Assembly: GCA_013373325.1 (NCBI GenBank)
Contig: JABXIA010000120.1
Span: 1 to 64,000 of the forward strand
DNA from: Paracoccaceae bacterium
GTDB taxonomy: Bacteria; Pseudomonadota; Alphaproteobacteria; Rhodobacterales; Rhodobacteraceae
Direction of reading: 5' to 3'
Length of the DNA stretch: 64,000 nucleotides
The notes under the pieces are model-generated. The model was not told where the DNA came from and did not search any database. It was given only the letters and a program-made list of their open reading frames with translations. Shown piece after piece: positions 8,543 through 17,951 of this stretch; within the stretch, counting starts at the first letter, position 1, and every line of letters begins with the position of its first letter. The translations under genes and the position numbers were made by a program.

Positions 8543-10270
8543 TGTCGCGTAGCCCTTTAATCGGTTCTGCCTCACTTTGTGTGGCGCAACTATCCTGAAA
8601 CTGGAAAATTCAGGAGGTATAGTTGTGAGTTCGAAGAAGCACTGGTCGCCCGGGAGCGATGTTGCCGTTCAAAGCGTTGAGCGAAGTGAAAGAGGCGGGT
8701 GGATTGTATCTGGCGTCTTGGCTCCCAACGGCATTTGCCCAGACTGTGGATTGCATTCACGCCGACGTCACGGCTGGCGGCGTCGGCGGCTGCAGGATTA
8801 TCCCGCGCATGGAGACGAGGTAACGGTTGATCTCGCAATTTGCCGTTGGCGATGTCAGGCACCCGCTTGCCCACGCCGGACATTCTCAGACCAAATCGCC
8901 TCGATTGCGCGTCCATTTGCACGTCGTACTTCGCGTGTCGGGGAGATTGTCACCCATCTTGGGCATGCGACCGGCGGACGGCCAGCCGAGCGGTTGTTGC
9001 ATCGTTTGGGCCTTGGAGTCAGCGATGACACGGTGCTTAGGCAGCTGAAGAACCGTGCCCAAGACAGTGGCGAGTCGCCGACAGTCATCGGGATCGACGA
9101 CTGGAGTTGGCGGAAATCGCAAACCTACGGCACGATCATTGTGGATCTGGAGCGTCGCGTGGTGATCGACATTCTTGAGGATCGAGATGTCGTCAGCTGC
9201 ACCAACTGGCTGAAGCGACACCCCGAGGTGGAAGTGATCAGCAGAGATCGCTGCGGTCTCTACGCCCAGGCAGCACGGCAAGGGGCACCGCAGGCGAAGC
9301 AGGTCGCTGACCGGTTCCATATCGTACAAAACCTGCGGCAGGCCATCGAGGAGCAAATGAACCTTCACGGCCGTGCGACCGGCAGGGCGCTGCTGTCCGA
9401 CGCCGACAACATCACCGCAGCCGGCAGCCTTCTGAAGTCACGCCTGGCGCATAGGACGTCTCGGGAAGAGATTTTCGCCACCATTCATGCGCTCCGAAAT
9501 CAGGGGCTTTCATGCAGCGAGATCGGGCGGCGAACAGGGTTCCCGCGTCGCAGCATCGCGAAATGGCTGCAGTTCGAGACACCACCGGACCGCAGGCGGG
9601 CCGCTTTGAAGCCGACATCGCCGTGGTACTTTGAAGAGTTCCTGAGCCAAAGCTGGAAGGAGGGCATTCGAACTGGCAGCGCCCTGTTCCGTCTGATCCG
9701 AGAGCGCGGTTACGAGGGGAGTCAGTCGCATTTGCAGCGTCTGTTGGCGGGCTGGCGAAAAGCAGAACAGCAAGGGAGCGACTCCAAGGTAGAGCACGAA
9801 ATCCTTAAGCCAGTCCGGGACCCGGAAACGGGGCACGCGATTTCCCCGGTCATCGCAGCCGCGCTGTGCATCAAACCCCGCGGAAAGCTCACCCCGGATC
9901 AAGCGCGGAAAGTCGACGCGCTCAAGGCCGGTTCTCCCGCCTTCGCAACGATGCGAAGTCTCGCCATGCGGTTCAACGGTATCCTGCGCGGCCGCCAAGC
10001 AGACCCGCTCCCAGCATGGATCGACAACGCGATCGAAACCGATCTGGCGCCCATCGTGCGCTTTGCCCGCACATTGAACCGGGACTTCGATGCAGTCAAA
10101 AACGCCATCGAGATGCCATGGAGCAACGGCCAAGCAGAAGGTCAGATCAATCGCCTGAAGACGCTCAAACGCGCCATGTACGGTCGAGCCGGTCCAGAAT
10201 TGTTGCGGGCGAGAATGCTACCGTTCCGCCACACAGATTGAGGCAGAGCCCAATTAAGGGCAACGCGACA
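8543..10270 (+). mobile_element. ISL3-family insertion sequence (approximate ends)
   Basis: ISL3-type transposase flanked by imperfect ~44-bp inverted repeats (left TGTCGCGTAGCCCTTTAATCGGTTCTGCCTCACTTTGTGTGGCG; right, reverse complement, TGTCGCGTTGCCCTTAATTGGGCTCTGCCTCAATCTGTGTGGCG). Confidence 0.82.
8577..10241 (+). CDS. ISL3-family transposase
   Basis: Zn-finger-like CPDCGLHSRRRHGW...CRWRCQAPACPRRTF, then GIDDWSWRKSQTYGTIIVDLERR, VISRDRCGLYAQAA, QVADRFHIVQNL; typical of ISL3 (DDE_Tnp_ISL3). Start codon uncertain. Confidence 0.9.
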   Translation: MCGATILKLENSGGIVVSSKKHWSPGSDVAVQSVERSERGGWIVSGVLAPNGICPDCGLHSRRRHGWRRRRLQDYPAHGDEVTVDLAICRWRCQAPACPRRTFSDQIASIARPFARRTSRVGEIVTHLGHATGGRPAERLLHRLGLGVSDDTVLRQLKNRAQDSGESPTVIGIDDWSWRKSQTYGTIIVDLERRVVIDILEDRDVVSCTNWLKRHPEVEVISRDRCGLYAQAARQGAPQAKQVADRFHIVQNLRQAIEEQMNLHGRATGRALLSDADNITAAGSLLKSRLAHRTSREEIFATIHALRNQGLSCSEIGRRTGFPRRSIAKWLQFETPPDRRRAALKPTSPWYFEEFLSQSWKEGIRTGSALFRLIRERGYEGSQSHLQRLLAGWRKAEQQGSDSKVEHEILKPVRDPETGHAISPVIAAALCIKPRGKLTPDQARKVDALKAGSPAFATMRSLAMRFNGILRGRQADPLPAWIDNAIETDLAPIVRFARTLNRDFDAVKNAIEMPWSNGQAEGQINRLKTLKRAMYGRAGPELLRARMLPFRHTD

Positions 10271-10434
10271 TCAGGATTCTTGACCCATTGGTGAAGCGCT
10301 AAGGTGAAATTCCAGCGCTTCAGTTTCAGCTTACTGCTTCAATTGAAATCGGGAACTAAACGCGACATCGTGAGCCGTTTCACCCTCCTCGATGGTGATG
10401 AGGAGGTCGTCGAAATCATCAGTAAAAGCGAATG

Positions 10435-10483
10435 CTTGGGTCTTCATATGTGCAAAATACTGATCTTTTGCACATTACCCAAG
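10435..10483. repeat. Nested inverted repeat between the IS and the recombinase gene
   Basis: CTTGGGT-cttcat-ATGTGCAAAA-tactgatc-TTTTGCACAT-t-ACCCAAG; inner 10-bp arms and outer 7-bp arms are perfect. Confidence 0.75.
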
Positions 10484-10673
10484 TGATTTTGTGGCGATTG
10501 CCTTCGCTCTTAATATAGTACGCGCGCGCGACTGCCGGTGGAACCTCTCAGATTGCGCTCAGCGCAAGGATACCAAGGGTTTTTGGACAAGCACGAAGAG
10601 AGAGCACTTACTTGCATTCGTTTACAAACGGTCGTTTATTAGTGATACATAAAATTGCAAACGGCCAGATTTC

Positions 10674-11555
10674 ATGCCCCTGATAGGCTATGCCCGCGTT
10701 TCCACAGAGGATCAGACCCCCCTGCCCCAGTCCGAGGCGCTGCAATCGGCGGGCTGTGCCGAGATCTTTGAAGAGCACGCCTCAGGCGGCAATCGCGCGC
10801 GTCCTGTGCTCACGCGGGTGCTCGAACGCGTCCAGAGCGGCGATACGCTGGTCGTCGTGCGGATCGACCGGCTTGCGCGGTCTCTGTCGCACTTACTGGA
10901 GGTGATCGAGCGTCTGGAGGCCAAGGGAGCTTTCTTCCGCTCGCTGCAGGACCCCATCGACACCGCCTCCCCTCAAGGAAAATTCACATTGCAGGTTCTG
11001 GGCGCCGCGGCGGAGTTCGAACGCGCGCTGATACGTGAGCGCACGAAGGCCGGGCTTGTCTCTGCGCGCGCCAAGGGCCGCGTTGGTGGCAATCCTGGGC
11101 TTCGCACCAAAGACCCCGCCGCGCTGCGCAAGGTGTGGCTGGCACGACAGGACGGCTACATGGAGCGCCTGAACGAAACCGCGCAGGATTGGGTGCCCCA
11201 CGTGCGACGCCTGCGGCCGGATATGGCCTGGGAAGATGTTTTGCGAATCATTAATGGCCCCCTGCCCCACGACCGGCACTGGACCCAAAGCCGCCTACTC
11301 CGTGCTGTGAAAGCCTATGTCCGCGACGGGTTTCTACCAGATGCTGTGCTTGGCCGCGCCGGACGCCGCGAAACCGATGACCGCCTGCCGGCTATCGTGG
11401 CTGCCATCAAAGGCTCGGACCCCGAAATAACACTGCAGGCGATCTGCGACCGGCTGGAATCGATGCGTGAGCGCACCCCTCGAGGGCGCACCAGCTGGCA
11501 GCCGTCTTCGGTCAAAATGCTGCTTGAGCGTGCGGAAAAGTTGGGGCTCCTCTGA
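10674..11555 (+). CDS. Serine recombinase (resolvase family)
   Basis: MPLIGYARVSTEDQ...VVVRIDRLARSLSHLLEVIERLEAKGAFFRSLQDPIDTASPQGKFTLQVLGAAAEFERALIRERTKAGL. Confidence 0.92.
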   Translation: MPLIGYARVSTEDQTPLPQSEALQSAGCAEIFEEHASGGNRARPVLTRVLERVQSGDTLVVVRIDRLARSLSHLLEVIERLEAKGAFFRSLQDPIDTASPQGKFTLQVLGAAAEFERALIRERTKAGLVSARAKGRVGGNPGLRTKDPAALRKVWLARQDGYMERLNETAQDWVPHVRRLRPDMAWEDVLRIINGPLPHDRHWTQSRLLRAVKAYVRDGFLPDAVLGRAGRRETDDRLPAIVAAIKGSDPEITLQAICDRLESMRERTPRGRTSWQPSSVKMLLERAEKLGLL

Positions 11556-11689
11556 ACACGACACTTGTGTTGGCCTAACAGATTGCCACTAAATCTAGAA
11601 AGTGCTTGCACGAATCTGGCTGCTCGGGCAATAGTCTCGAAAAATAACGCGCGGTCACATAAAAAACGCGCCCACGGATCGGGGCAGAC

Positions 11690-12883
11690 ATGAGCGAAGC
11701 AGAACAGGATCTAGATATCGCCATCGGGCACTACGCGGAACTTCTCGCGTCGAACCTGCATGCTCAGCGCGCTGCACACTTCCCACCAGATGCAAAGAAG
11801 GAGATGCGCACTTTGACCAGCGGCGAAGCTGCTGAGCTCCTTGGCGTCGACCATACCTATCTTCGGAAGCTTCATCGAGAAGGAAAGATCGTTGACGTCG
11901 AGACGACGGCTGGAAGTCATCGCCGCTATACGCTCGACGATATCTGGGAAATCCGACAGACGCTTGAAGGAAACGCAAAAAAGTCTGGAACTTACGTGCC
12001 TGGACGTCGCGACGGTGACGAGCTTCAAGTCATTTCAGTGGTGAACTTCAAGGGCGGGTCCGGCAAAACGACGACGTCTGCTCACCTCGCTCAGCGCTTG
12101 GCGCTCAAGGGGTACAGGGTTCTTGCGATCGATCTCGACCCCCAAGCATCTCTTTCGGCTCTTCACGGAATCCAGCCAGAACTCGACCTCATGGAGGGCG
12201 GAACCCTCTATGATGCCGTTCGCTATGACGATCCGGTTCCGATCGCCGAAGTGATCCGCAAGACCTACATCCGCGGCCTTGATCTTATCCCGGGCAACCT
12301 TGAACTCATGGAGTTCGAGCACGAGACGCCTGCTGCGATCCAGCGAGGCGGAGCGAAGGCGTTCTTCGCGAGAGTTCATGACGCACTCGATAGTGTTGAA
12401 GCGAACTACGACGTTGTTGTGATCGACTGTCCGCCGCAACTTGGTTTCTTGACAATGTCAGCACTTTCCGCGTCCTCGGGTGTGCTCGTGACGGTTCACC
12501 CGCAGATGCTTGACCTTATGTCGATGTCCCAATTCCTGCGAATGACTGCGGATCTCCTTGGAGTAATCAGGGATGCAGGCGCAAATCTGCGCTTCGATTG
12601 GCTTCGCTTCTTGCCAACGCGATACAAAGTCGGCGACGCGCCACAGACCGAAGTCATCGCCTTCATTCGCGGGCTCTTTGGGAGGTCGGTCCTGACCAAT
12701 CACATGGTTGAGTCGACCGCAATTTCTGATGCCGGCTTGACCAAGCAAACGCTCTACGAAGCTGACAAGAAGGACTTCACGCGTCAGACGTTTGATCGTG
12801 CGATCGAATCTATGAACGCAGTGAACGATGAGATCGCTGAAATCATCCAGAACACATGGGGGCGGAATGGCAAGAAAGCCTAA
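11690..12883 (+). CDS. repA: RepABC plasmid partitioning ATPase RepA
   Basis: N-terminal MerR-like HTH (SGEAAELLGVDHTYLRKLHREGKI) plus deviant Walker A VNFKGGSGKTTTSAHLAQ; followed by repB and repC. Confidence 0.95.
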   Translation: MSEAEQDLDIAIGHYAELLASNLHAQRAAHFPPDAKKEMRTLTSGEAAELLGVDHTYLRKLHREGKIVDVETTAGSHRRYTLDDIWEIRQTLEGNAKKSGTYVPGRRDGDELQVISVVNFKGGSGKTTTSAHLAQRLALKGYRVLAIDLDPQASLSALHGIQPELDLMEGGTLYDAVRYDDPVPIAEVIRKTYIRGLDLIPGNLELMEFEHETPAAIQRGGAKAFFARVHDALDSVEANYDVVVIDCPPQLGFLTMSALSASSGVLVTVHPQMLDLMSMSQFLRMTADLLGVIRDAGANLRFDWLRFLPTRYKVGDAPQTEVIAFIRGLFGRSVLTNHMVESTAISDAGLTKQTLYEADKKDFTRQTFDRAIESMNAVNDEIAEIIQNTWGRNGKKA

Positions 12884-13796
12884 ACTTGGCCTGCCGCTGC
12901 AGACCCTTCGCAACGCTCCTGACGCTCTTGAAGGGCGCCGACTGCGTGGCGGTGTTTTTGAGATCGATCCGGTGCAGATTGTTACCGAAGGACGGTTGGA
13001 TGACAGGCTTCAGATTGAAGTTGAGGGCCTGAAGAACTCTATTTCCAAGAACGGTCAGCGTGTGCCTGTCTTGGTCCGCCCACTGGAAGGCGATCGCTAC
13101 AACCTGATCTATGGCCGCAGACGCTTGGAAGCATGTCGCGAACTCGGTATCAAAGTTCGAGCCATCGTCACAGAGGTTGAAGGTGATCAAGCGCTTCGAG
13201 ATCAGCTTCTCGAGAACCAAGAGCGTCGTGATCTGAGCTTTATTGAACGTGCGCTTGTAGCGACGGCGCTTCTAGACGGCGACCATTTGGAAGGGGCTGA
13301 GCGCACCAATCGTGGTGTCGCCGAAGTCCTTAACCTCCACGAAGCTGGGGTTTCACAGCTCTTGAGTGTCGTTCGGACGGTCGGCGAGGATCTCATCCAG
13401 GCAATTGGTGCAGCTCCTGGGATTGGTCGCCCGAGATGGGAAGAGCTCAAAAAGGCTTTGGGTGCCTACGACGGTGATCGGGACCAACTGCTAGCCATAG
13501 CTCATGCAGCCAAGTCCGGAAGTTCCGGCTCGGCCGATGAGGTTTCTGAGCGTGCGTTTCTCGCAGTTCTGGCAGCTGCGAAGAGCGCAGAGAAGAAAGC
13601 AAGCCCGTCTAGAAAGGGTGTGCCTGCTTTGGCGATCCCCGGTGTTGGAGCTGCGACGGTCAAGACTAGCCGCCAAGGCAAGCAGCTCAAACTTGATCTA
13701 ACTACGGATGAACCTGATTTTATCAGCTGGTTGGAGGGCAACGCCCCAAAGCTGATTACCGAGCTTCATGAGCGCTGGAAGCGTTCAGGAGACTGA
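12867..13796 (+). CDS. repB: RepABC partitioning protein RepB (ParB-like)
   Basis: MARKPKLGLPLQ...; GQRVPVLVRPLEGDRYNLIYGRRRLEACRELG, LLENQERRDLSFIERALVA. Confidence 0.94.
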   Translation: MARKPKLGLPLQTLRNAPDALEGRRLRGGVFEIDPVQIVTEGRLDDRLQIEVEGLKNSISKNGQRVPVLVRPLEGDRYNLIYGRRRLEACRELGIKVRAIVTEVEGDQALRDQLLENQERRDLSFIERALVATALLDGDHLEGAERTNRGVAEVLNLHEAGVSQLLSVVRTVGEDLIQAIGAAPGIGRPRWEELKKALGAYDGDRDQLLAIAHAAKSGSSGSADEVSERAFLAVLAAAKSAEKKASPSRKGVPALAIPGVGAATVKTSRQGKQLKLDLTTDEPDFISWLEGNAPKLITELHERWKRSGD

Positions 13797-13832
13797 GGAA
13801 GAGCAACCAACAAGAAGGAGGCACGATACAGG

Positions 13833-13990
13833 CAAAAAGAAAAAGGCCCCGAGAAGCTAGCTTCACGAGACCTTTGTAAGGTTTCGCACCGGGATCAGCC
13901 CGCTACAAAATCTCAGTTTTCGCACTTCTGAATGTAGCGTTCTGGCCCCTACCCCGCAAGCGCAAAGCGATTCGCGGGCCCTAGAATTTT
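13833..13990 (-). ncRNA. Putative antisense ctRNA (incompatibility RNA) in the repB-repC intergenic region
   Basis: Position typical of RepABC ctRNA; on the minus strand GGTCTCGTGAAGC-TA-GCTTCTCGGGGCC followed by a U-rich tract is a rho-independent terminator (hairpin 13845..13872). Promoter not resolved. Confidence 0.55.
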
Positions 13991-13997
13991 TGTCTTC

Positions 13998-15221
13998 GTG
14001 GACATTTTCATGGAGTACACACCAATCTCGCCGTTTATGCGGCCGATTTCGCACGCCCATTTGCGCGTCATTGAGCGACCCGAGGCATCTGTTCCAGCCA
14101 GACCCGTTAACAAGTGGGAACTCCTGCGCGAGCTCTCCAAGGCGCAAGCGGCCTTTGGGGTCTCGGAACGTGATCTGACGGTTTTGCAGGGGCTCCTCAG
14201 CTTCTTTCCGGACGATGCGCTTGGCGGGAACGCCGAGATGGTCGTCTTCCCCTCGAACAAGGCGATCTGTGAGCGCCTGAATGGTATGCCCTGCTCCACG
14301 ATGCGTCGTCACCTCGCGCGTCTTGTCGAGGCTGGCTTGCTCCAGCGGCGCGATAGCCCCAATGGGAAGCGCTACGTCCGTAAGCACGGCGAAGACCGCG
14401 TTGCCTTTGGCTTCGATCTTTCCCCGCTCTACTGTCAGTCCGAGGAGATAGCACGGGCCGCAGAGGCCGTACGTGAGGCTGAGGAGCGCGTCAGGCGCCT
14501 GAGAGAGGTCGTAAGCCTCATGCGCCGCGATCTCGCGGCCCTCGCCGAGTTCGGAGACGAGATGCAGCCAGGCCTAGGCTTCTGGGATCAGCTTCGCGAC
14601 AGGGCTGCCCTCACAGCCCGCGCGCTTCGCCGCAAGCTTTCAGTTGAGGACCTCGCGGCCTATCGAGCCGACCTTGAAGCTCTCCTTGACCAGGCACGCA
14701 ACATCATTGATGGCCCTGAAACAGAAGAAATGAACACCAATGATGCCCAATCTGAGCGTCACCATCATAATTCAAATAAAGAATCTATAGATCTTGAACC
14801 TGCTTTAGAAAAAAGCGGGGCGGCGGCGGGTGTGCCAGATGTGGATACGAATGAGCCGGTGGCTGACGTTGATGAACAGGACACAAGACACCTGCCAAAG
14901 ATCCCGCTGCACCTAGTGATCGCGGCATGTCCCTCGCTCAAGACCTTCTACCAAGGTGAGATCCGGCATTGGCATCAGCTTTTCGATGCGGCGTGCCATG
15001 TGCGGCCAGCCATGGGCATCAGTGCGTCTGCATGGGAAGAAGCACAGCGTTTCATGGGTCCGGAGCAAGCGTCGATCGTCGTTGCTGCCATGCTGGAACG
15101 CTTCGCCGACATAAGATCGCCTGGTGGATACTTGCGAGCTCTGACTGCCAAAGCTGCGGCAGGCGAGTTTTCCTGTGGCCCAATGGTCATGGCATTGATT
15201 GGCCGGCGGAACGCGGCTTAA
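13998..15221 (+). CDS. repC: RepABC replication initiator RepC
   Basis: KWELLRELSKAQAAFGVSERDLTVLQGLLSFFPDDALGG...VVFPSNKAICERLNGMPCSTMRRHLARLVEAGLLQRRDSPNGKRY. Confidence 0.95.
   Translation: MDIFMEYTPISPFMRPISHAHLRVIERPEASVPARPVNKWELLRELSKAQAAFGVSERDLTVLQGLLSFFPDDALGGNAEMVVFPSNKAICERLNGMPCSTMRRHLARLVEAGLLQRRDSPNGKRYVRKHGEDRVAFGFDLSPLYCQSEEIARAAEAVREAEERVRRLREVVSLMRRDLAALAEFGDEMQPGLGFWDQLRDRAALTARALRRKLSVEDLAAYRADLEALLDQARNIIDGPETEEMNTNDAQSERHHHNSNKESIDLEPALEKSGAAAGVPDVDTNEPVADVDEQDTRHLPKIPLHLVIAACPSLKTFYQGEIRHWHQLFDAACHVRPAMGISASAWEEAQRFMGPEQASIVVAAMLERFADIRSPGGYLRALTAKAAAGEFSCGPMVMALIGRRNAA
14755..14815. other. AT-rich tract within repC, candidate replication origin
   Basis: Locally A/T-rich stretch (cataattcaaataaagaatctatagatcttgaacctgctttagaaaaaa) inside otherwise GC-rich repC; RepABC origins are generally placed inside repC. 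Confidence 0.45.
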
Positions 15222-15232
15222 CAGCTGTTAAA
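15217..15232. promoter_or_regulatory. parS-like palindrome 1 (CTTAACAGCTGTTAAA)
   Basis: Perfect 14-bp core TTAACAGCTGTTAA, overlaps the repC stop codon. Confidence 0.7.
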
Positions 15233-15262
15233 CTCCGATCTCGTGCGGCTGGCATGGCATAA

Positions 15263-15278
15263 CTTAACAGCTGTTAAG
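15263..15278. promoter_or_regulatory. parS-like palindrome 2 (CTTAACAGCTGTTAAG)
   Basis: Perfect 16-bp palindrome, same core as site 1, 46 bp downstream. Confidence 0.75.
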
Positions 15279-16432
15279 TAGGCTCTCGGCACACAAACGG
15301 TGTTCGAGAGAGAAAAGTTAGGGGGTTGAGGTGTGGCGGTATTTGAGATCGTGAAAGTGGCTTTCGTCTTCGTCGCGGCGAAGATCTGATGACGAGGGCA
15401 TCCCGATCATCATGGTAAAACCTCAGCTGGTGACCATCGCTGCTAGTAGCGCAAAGGCGGCTAGCGAAGAACATACAGAGCGTTGCGCTGTAGCCAACCT
15501 AGCAGTTGCGCGCCTCCGCGGCCCCTGCCCTTTTCGATGTCTGAGATCTGATGATGAATACCCTCAACAATTGGCTCAACGCTATCCGGCGCCTGCTGAC
15601 GGCGATTTGGGTCCTGGCCTCGGATATTCCCTTGGCCTTCATCGGTGCTAATGCCTGAGAGGTAGGTTGTGGATGTCTGTTGCATGATATCGTGGCTACG
15701 GGCCGTAGCGCACAAGGAGCAGACGATCGATGGTTGCCAAAACCGTTTGACCAAGGGCTCGATCCTCGAATTCCCGCGCGCGGGGAGCCGGTAACTTCTC
15801 AGTCACTTCGATAATGGCGACATGGCCAGCGAGGCAATCGGTTCCTCAAGCGCAGCAGCTGGTTGCCAGCGGTCCCGCGTTCCACTGATTTGGTCGTAGT
15901 GGACGGCGACGACATCGAAGAACAGCGGGTGCAACTTGATCTCTTGATTTCATGACACCCGAACTCTTCAAAAGAGTGCTTTGATGTTGGCTGCGGAATG
16001 ATCTGATCCACCCGGTGGATGAAAGCGATTTAATAACAATGGGTTATTGTGTTTTAGTGTTCGCGATGAGAAATTATGCCCATAACAGCCATCATCGACA
16101 TGGTTTCCCTTTCCAGGGTGCCGATCCGCTACATCGGCGGGAAGCCAAAGCATCAGCACGCTTTATGAAGAAGTTGGCAGTTGCGGGCCGATTGAACGGT
16201 TTGGGCTATCTCGTGAAGAAGGAGCCGCCACAGGTCTAGCCGATGGGCCCTGTGGAAGTTCTGATCCCGTCGTACCAGTACAGTTCGGTGGCGATTGGGT
16301 GTTTCATGGGTTTGGTCCACGAAAAGTGAAAGTGTTCTTCGGGTTTTGTGACTGACGGATGAGGGCCTTTGGGGTCCCTCAGATGGGTCCGGGCCGGGTT
16401 CCGGTCTGCCGTTCCGGATGAAGGGCATTCCC

Positions 16433-16903
16433 ATGCAAACAGGTGTCTTGCGCGTGCTCCGCGCAACCGCCGCCTCCTGGTGGCGACATAGAGAGCTGCG
16501 CCGAACTGGCCAGACGGCGCTGGCACAGCGGCTCGAACGCCAGACCGTCCTGCGTGATCTCGGCTATCTGAAGCAGGCGGCGTCATTGCCAAACGCGCGT
16601 GTGATCTGCGGCGAGGGTGGGACATTCCTCCATCTCGGTTGGACCACCGTGTCGAGTTTCGCGCCGATCGAGCGCTTTCCCTTGGCCGCGCTTACGGTCG
16701 CGCGAGGGACGCCGTTCATCGATATCCGACCCATCAGTGACGTCATCGCCTTCGCGAACGTGCCGCGGGTGGCGCGAGGCGGATCGGTCGACGCTGACCA
16801 TTCAAGTGCCGGCCAGTCTGTCTCGCTGACCACCTACATCGACATGGTCGAAAAGCTCGGCGCGAGCATCACCAACGATCCGCGGCCCTGTCGGTCAACC
16901 TGA
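16433..16903 (+). CDS. Hypothetical protein
   Basis: Open frame MQTGVLRVLRATAASWWRHRELRRTGQTAL... directly upstream of the ardC-like gene and co-oriented; no recognised domain. Confidence 0.5.
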   Translation: MQTGVLRVLRATAASWWRHRELRRTGQTALAQRLERQTVLRDLGYLKQAASLPNARVICGEGGTFLHLGWTTVSSFAPIERFPLAALTVARGTPFIDIRPISDVIAFANVPRVARGGSVDADHSSAGQSVSLTTYIDMVEKLGASITNDPRPCRST

Positions 16904-16942
16904 TCCCCAAACTTCTCACCAACACACGAAAGGACGCCAGCC

Positions 16943-17881
16943 ATGGCCCGATCCCGCACGCCCAAATTCGATGCCTCCGAGGTCATCACAAGCGAAATCA
17001 TTCGCATCATCGAGCGCGGTGTACTGCCGTGGCGCAAGCCATGGACCGCAGGTGGCAGCTCGCGTCCTCTGCGCGTTGGAGGAGAGCCGTACCAGGGGGT
17101 CAACAACTTCATGCTGACCATGCGCACCGTGATGGCGGGCCATAGCTCGCCCTTCTGGATGACGCTGCCTCAGGCCAATGCCTTGGACGCGAAGGTGCGC
17201 AAAGGCGAGAAGTCCTCTGTCGTTGTCTACTACGGCCAAAGCCGGAAAGACGCCGGCGGCGAGGATGATCAGGAGGAGAGCGATGATCGGTCCGAGGAGG
17301 CCGGCATCTACCGCTTCCAGAAATCCTACCGCGTATTCAATGCCTGCCAGATCGAGGGCTTGCCCGACAGCTTCTTCCCCGATCCGGAGCCCGAGCCCGA
17401 GCATCCGCCGTCCGAGCCCATCCCGCACATGCAGGCGTTTTTCGATGCCATCGACATCACAACCGTCTTCACGGGAACGGAAGCGTACTATCTGCCCCCC
17501 GTGGACAAGGTTTACATGCCATCCATCACGCGGTTCCAGGACCCGCGCAATTTCTACGGGGTCTGGGCGCATGAGTTGGCCCATGCGACGAAAGCCCCCC
17601 ATCGATTGAACCGTGATTTCGGGTTCTCGAAGTTTGGCAACACGTCCTATGCGCGCGAGGAGATCGTCGCGGAACTGACCTCGGTGTTTCTGGGGCAGAC
17701 GCTCGGCTTCACGGCGCATACGCTCGAGATGAATGCCGCCTACCTCCACAACTGGTTGCGTGTCCTGCGCTCCGACAAGGGCGCGATCTTCCGGCACGCC
17801 GCCGATGCGCAGCGCGCCTGTGATTATCTGATCGCCAGATCGGAGGCGGGCAGGGCAGGGGAGGTCGACCAGGCCGCTTGA
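16943..17881 (+). CDS. ArdC-like antirestriction protein (ssDNA-binding N-terminal domain plus zincin metallopeptidase)
   Basis: ITSEIIRIIERGVLPWRKPWTAGG...GVNNFML, then VWAHELAHATKAPHRLNRDFG...YAREEIVAEL (HExxH-type motif). Confidence 0.9.
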   Translation: MARSRTPKFDASEVITSEIIRIIERGVLPWRKPWTAGGSSRPLRVGGEPYQGVNNFMLTMRTVMAGHSSPFWMTLPQANALDAKVRKGEKSSVVVYYGQSRKDAGGEDDQEESDDRSEEAGIYRFQKSYRVFNACQIEGLPDSFFPDPEPEPEHPPSEPIPHMQAFFDAIDITTVFTGTEAYYLPPVDKVYMPSITRFQDPRNFYGVWAHELAHATKAPHRLNRDFGFSKFGNTSYAREEIVAELTSVFLGQTLGFTAHTLEMNAAYLHNWLRVLRSDKGAIFRHAADAQRACDYLIARSEAGRAGEVDQAA

Positions 17882-17951
17882 GGGAATGTGTCTCGGCAAA
17901 GGGAAAGCAGGCTTTGGGAAGGGTATTTCAAACTTCTCAAAGGACAGACCC

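Noticed and set aside
8543-10270. Target-site duplication of the ISL3 element
   Set aside because: Flanks (left ...aaaatctacg, right tcaggattct...) share no 8-bp direct repeat for any end position I tried; exact ends remain uncertain.
10674-11555. Serine recombinase as the resolvase (tnpR) of the mer transposon
   Set aside because: It lies about 18 kb outside the 38-bp inverted repeats and adjoins repABC; no evidence linking it to 29409..35114.
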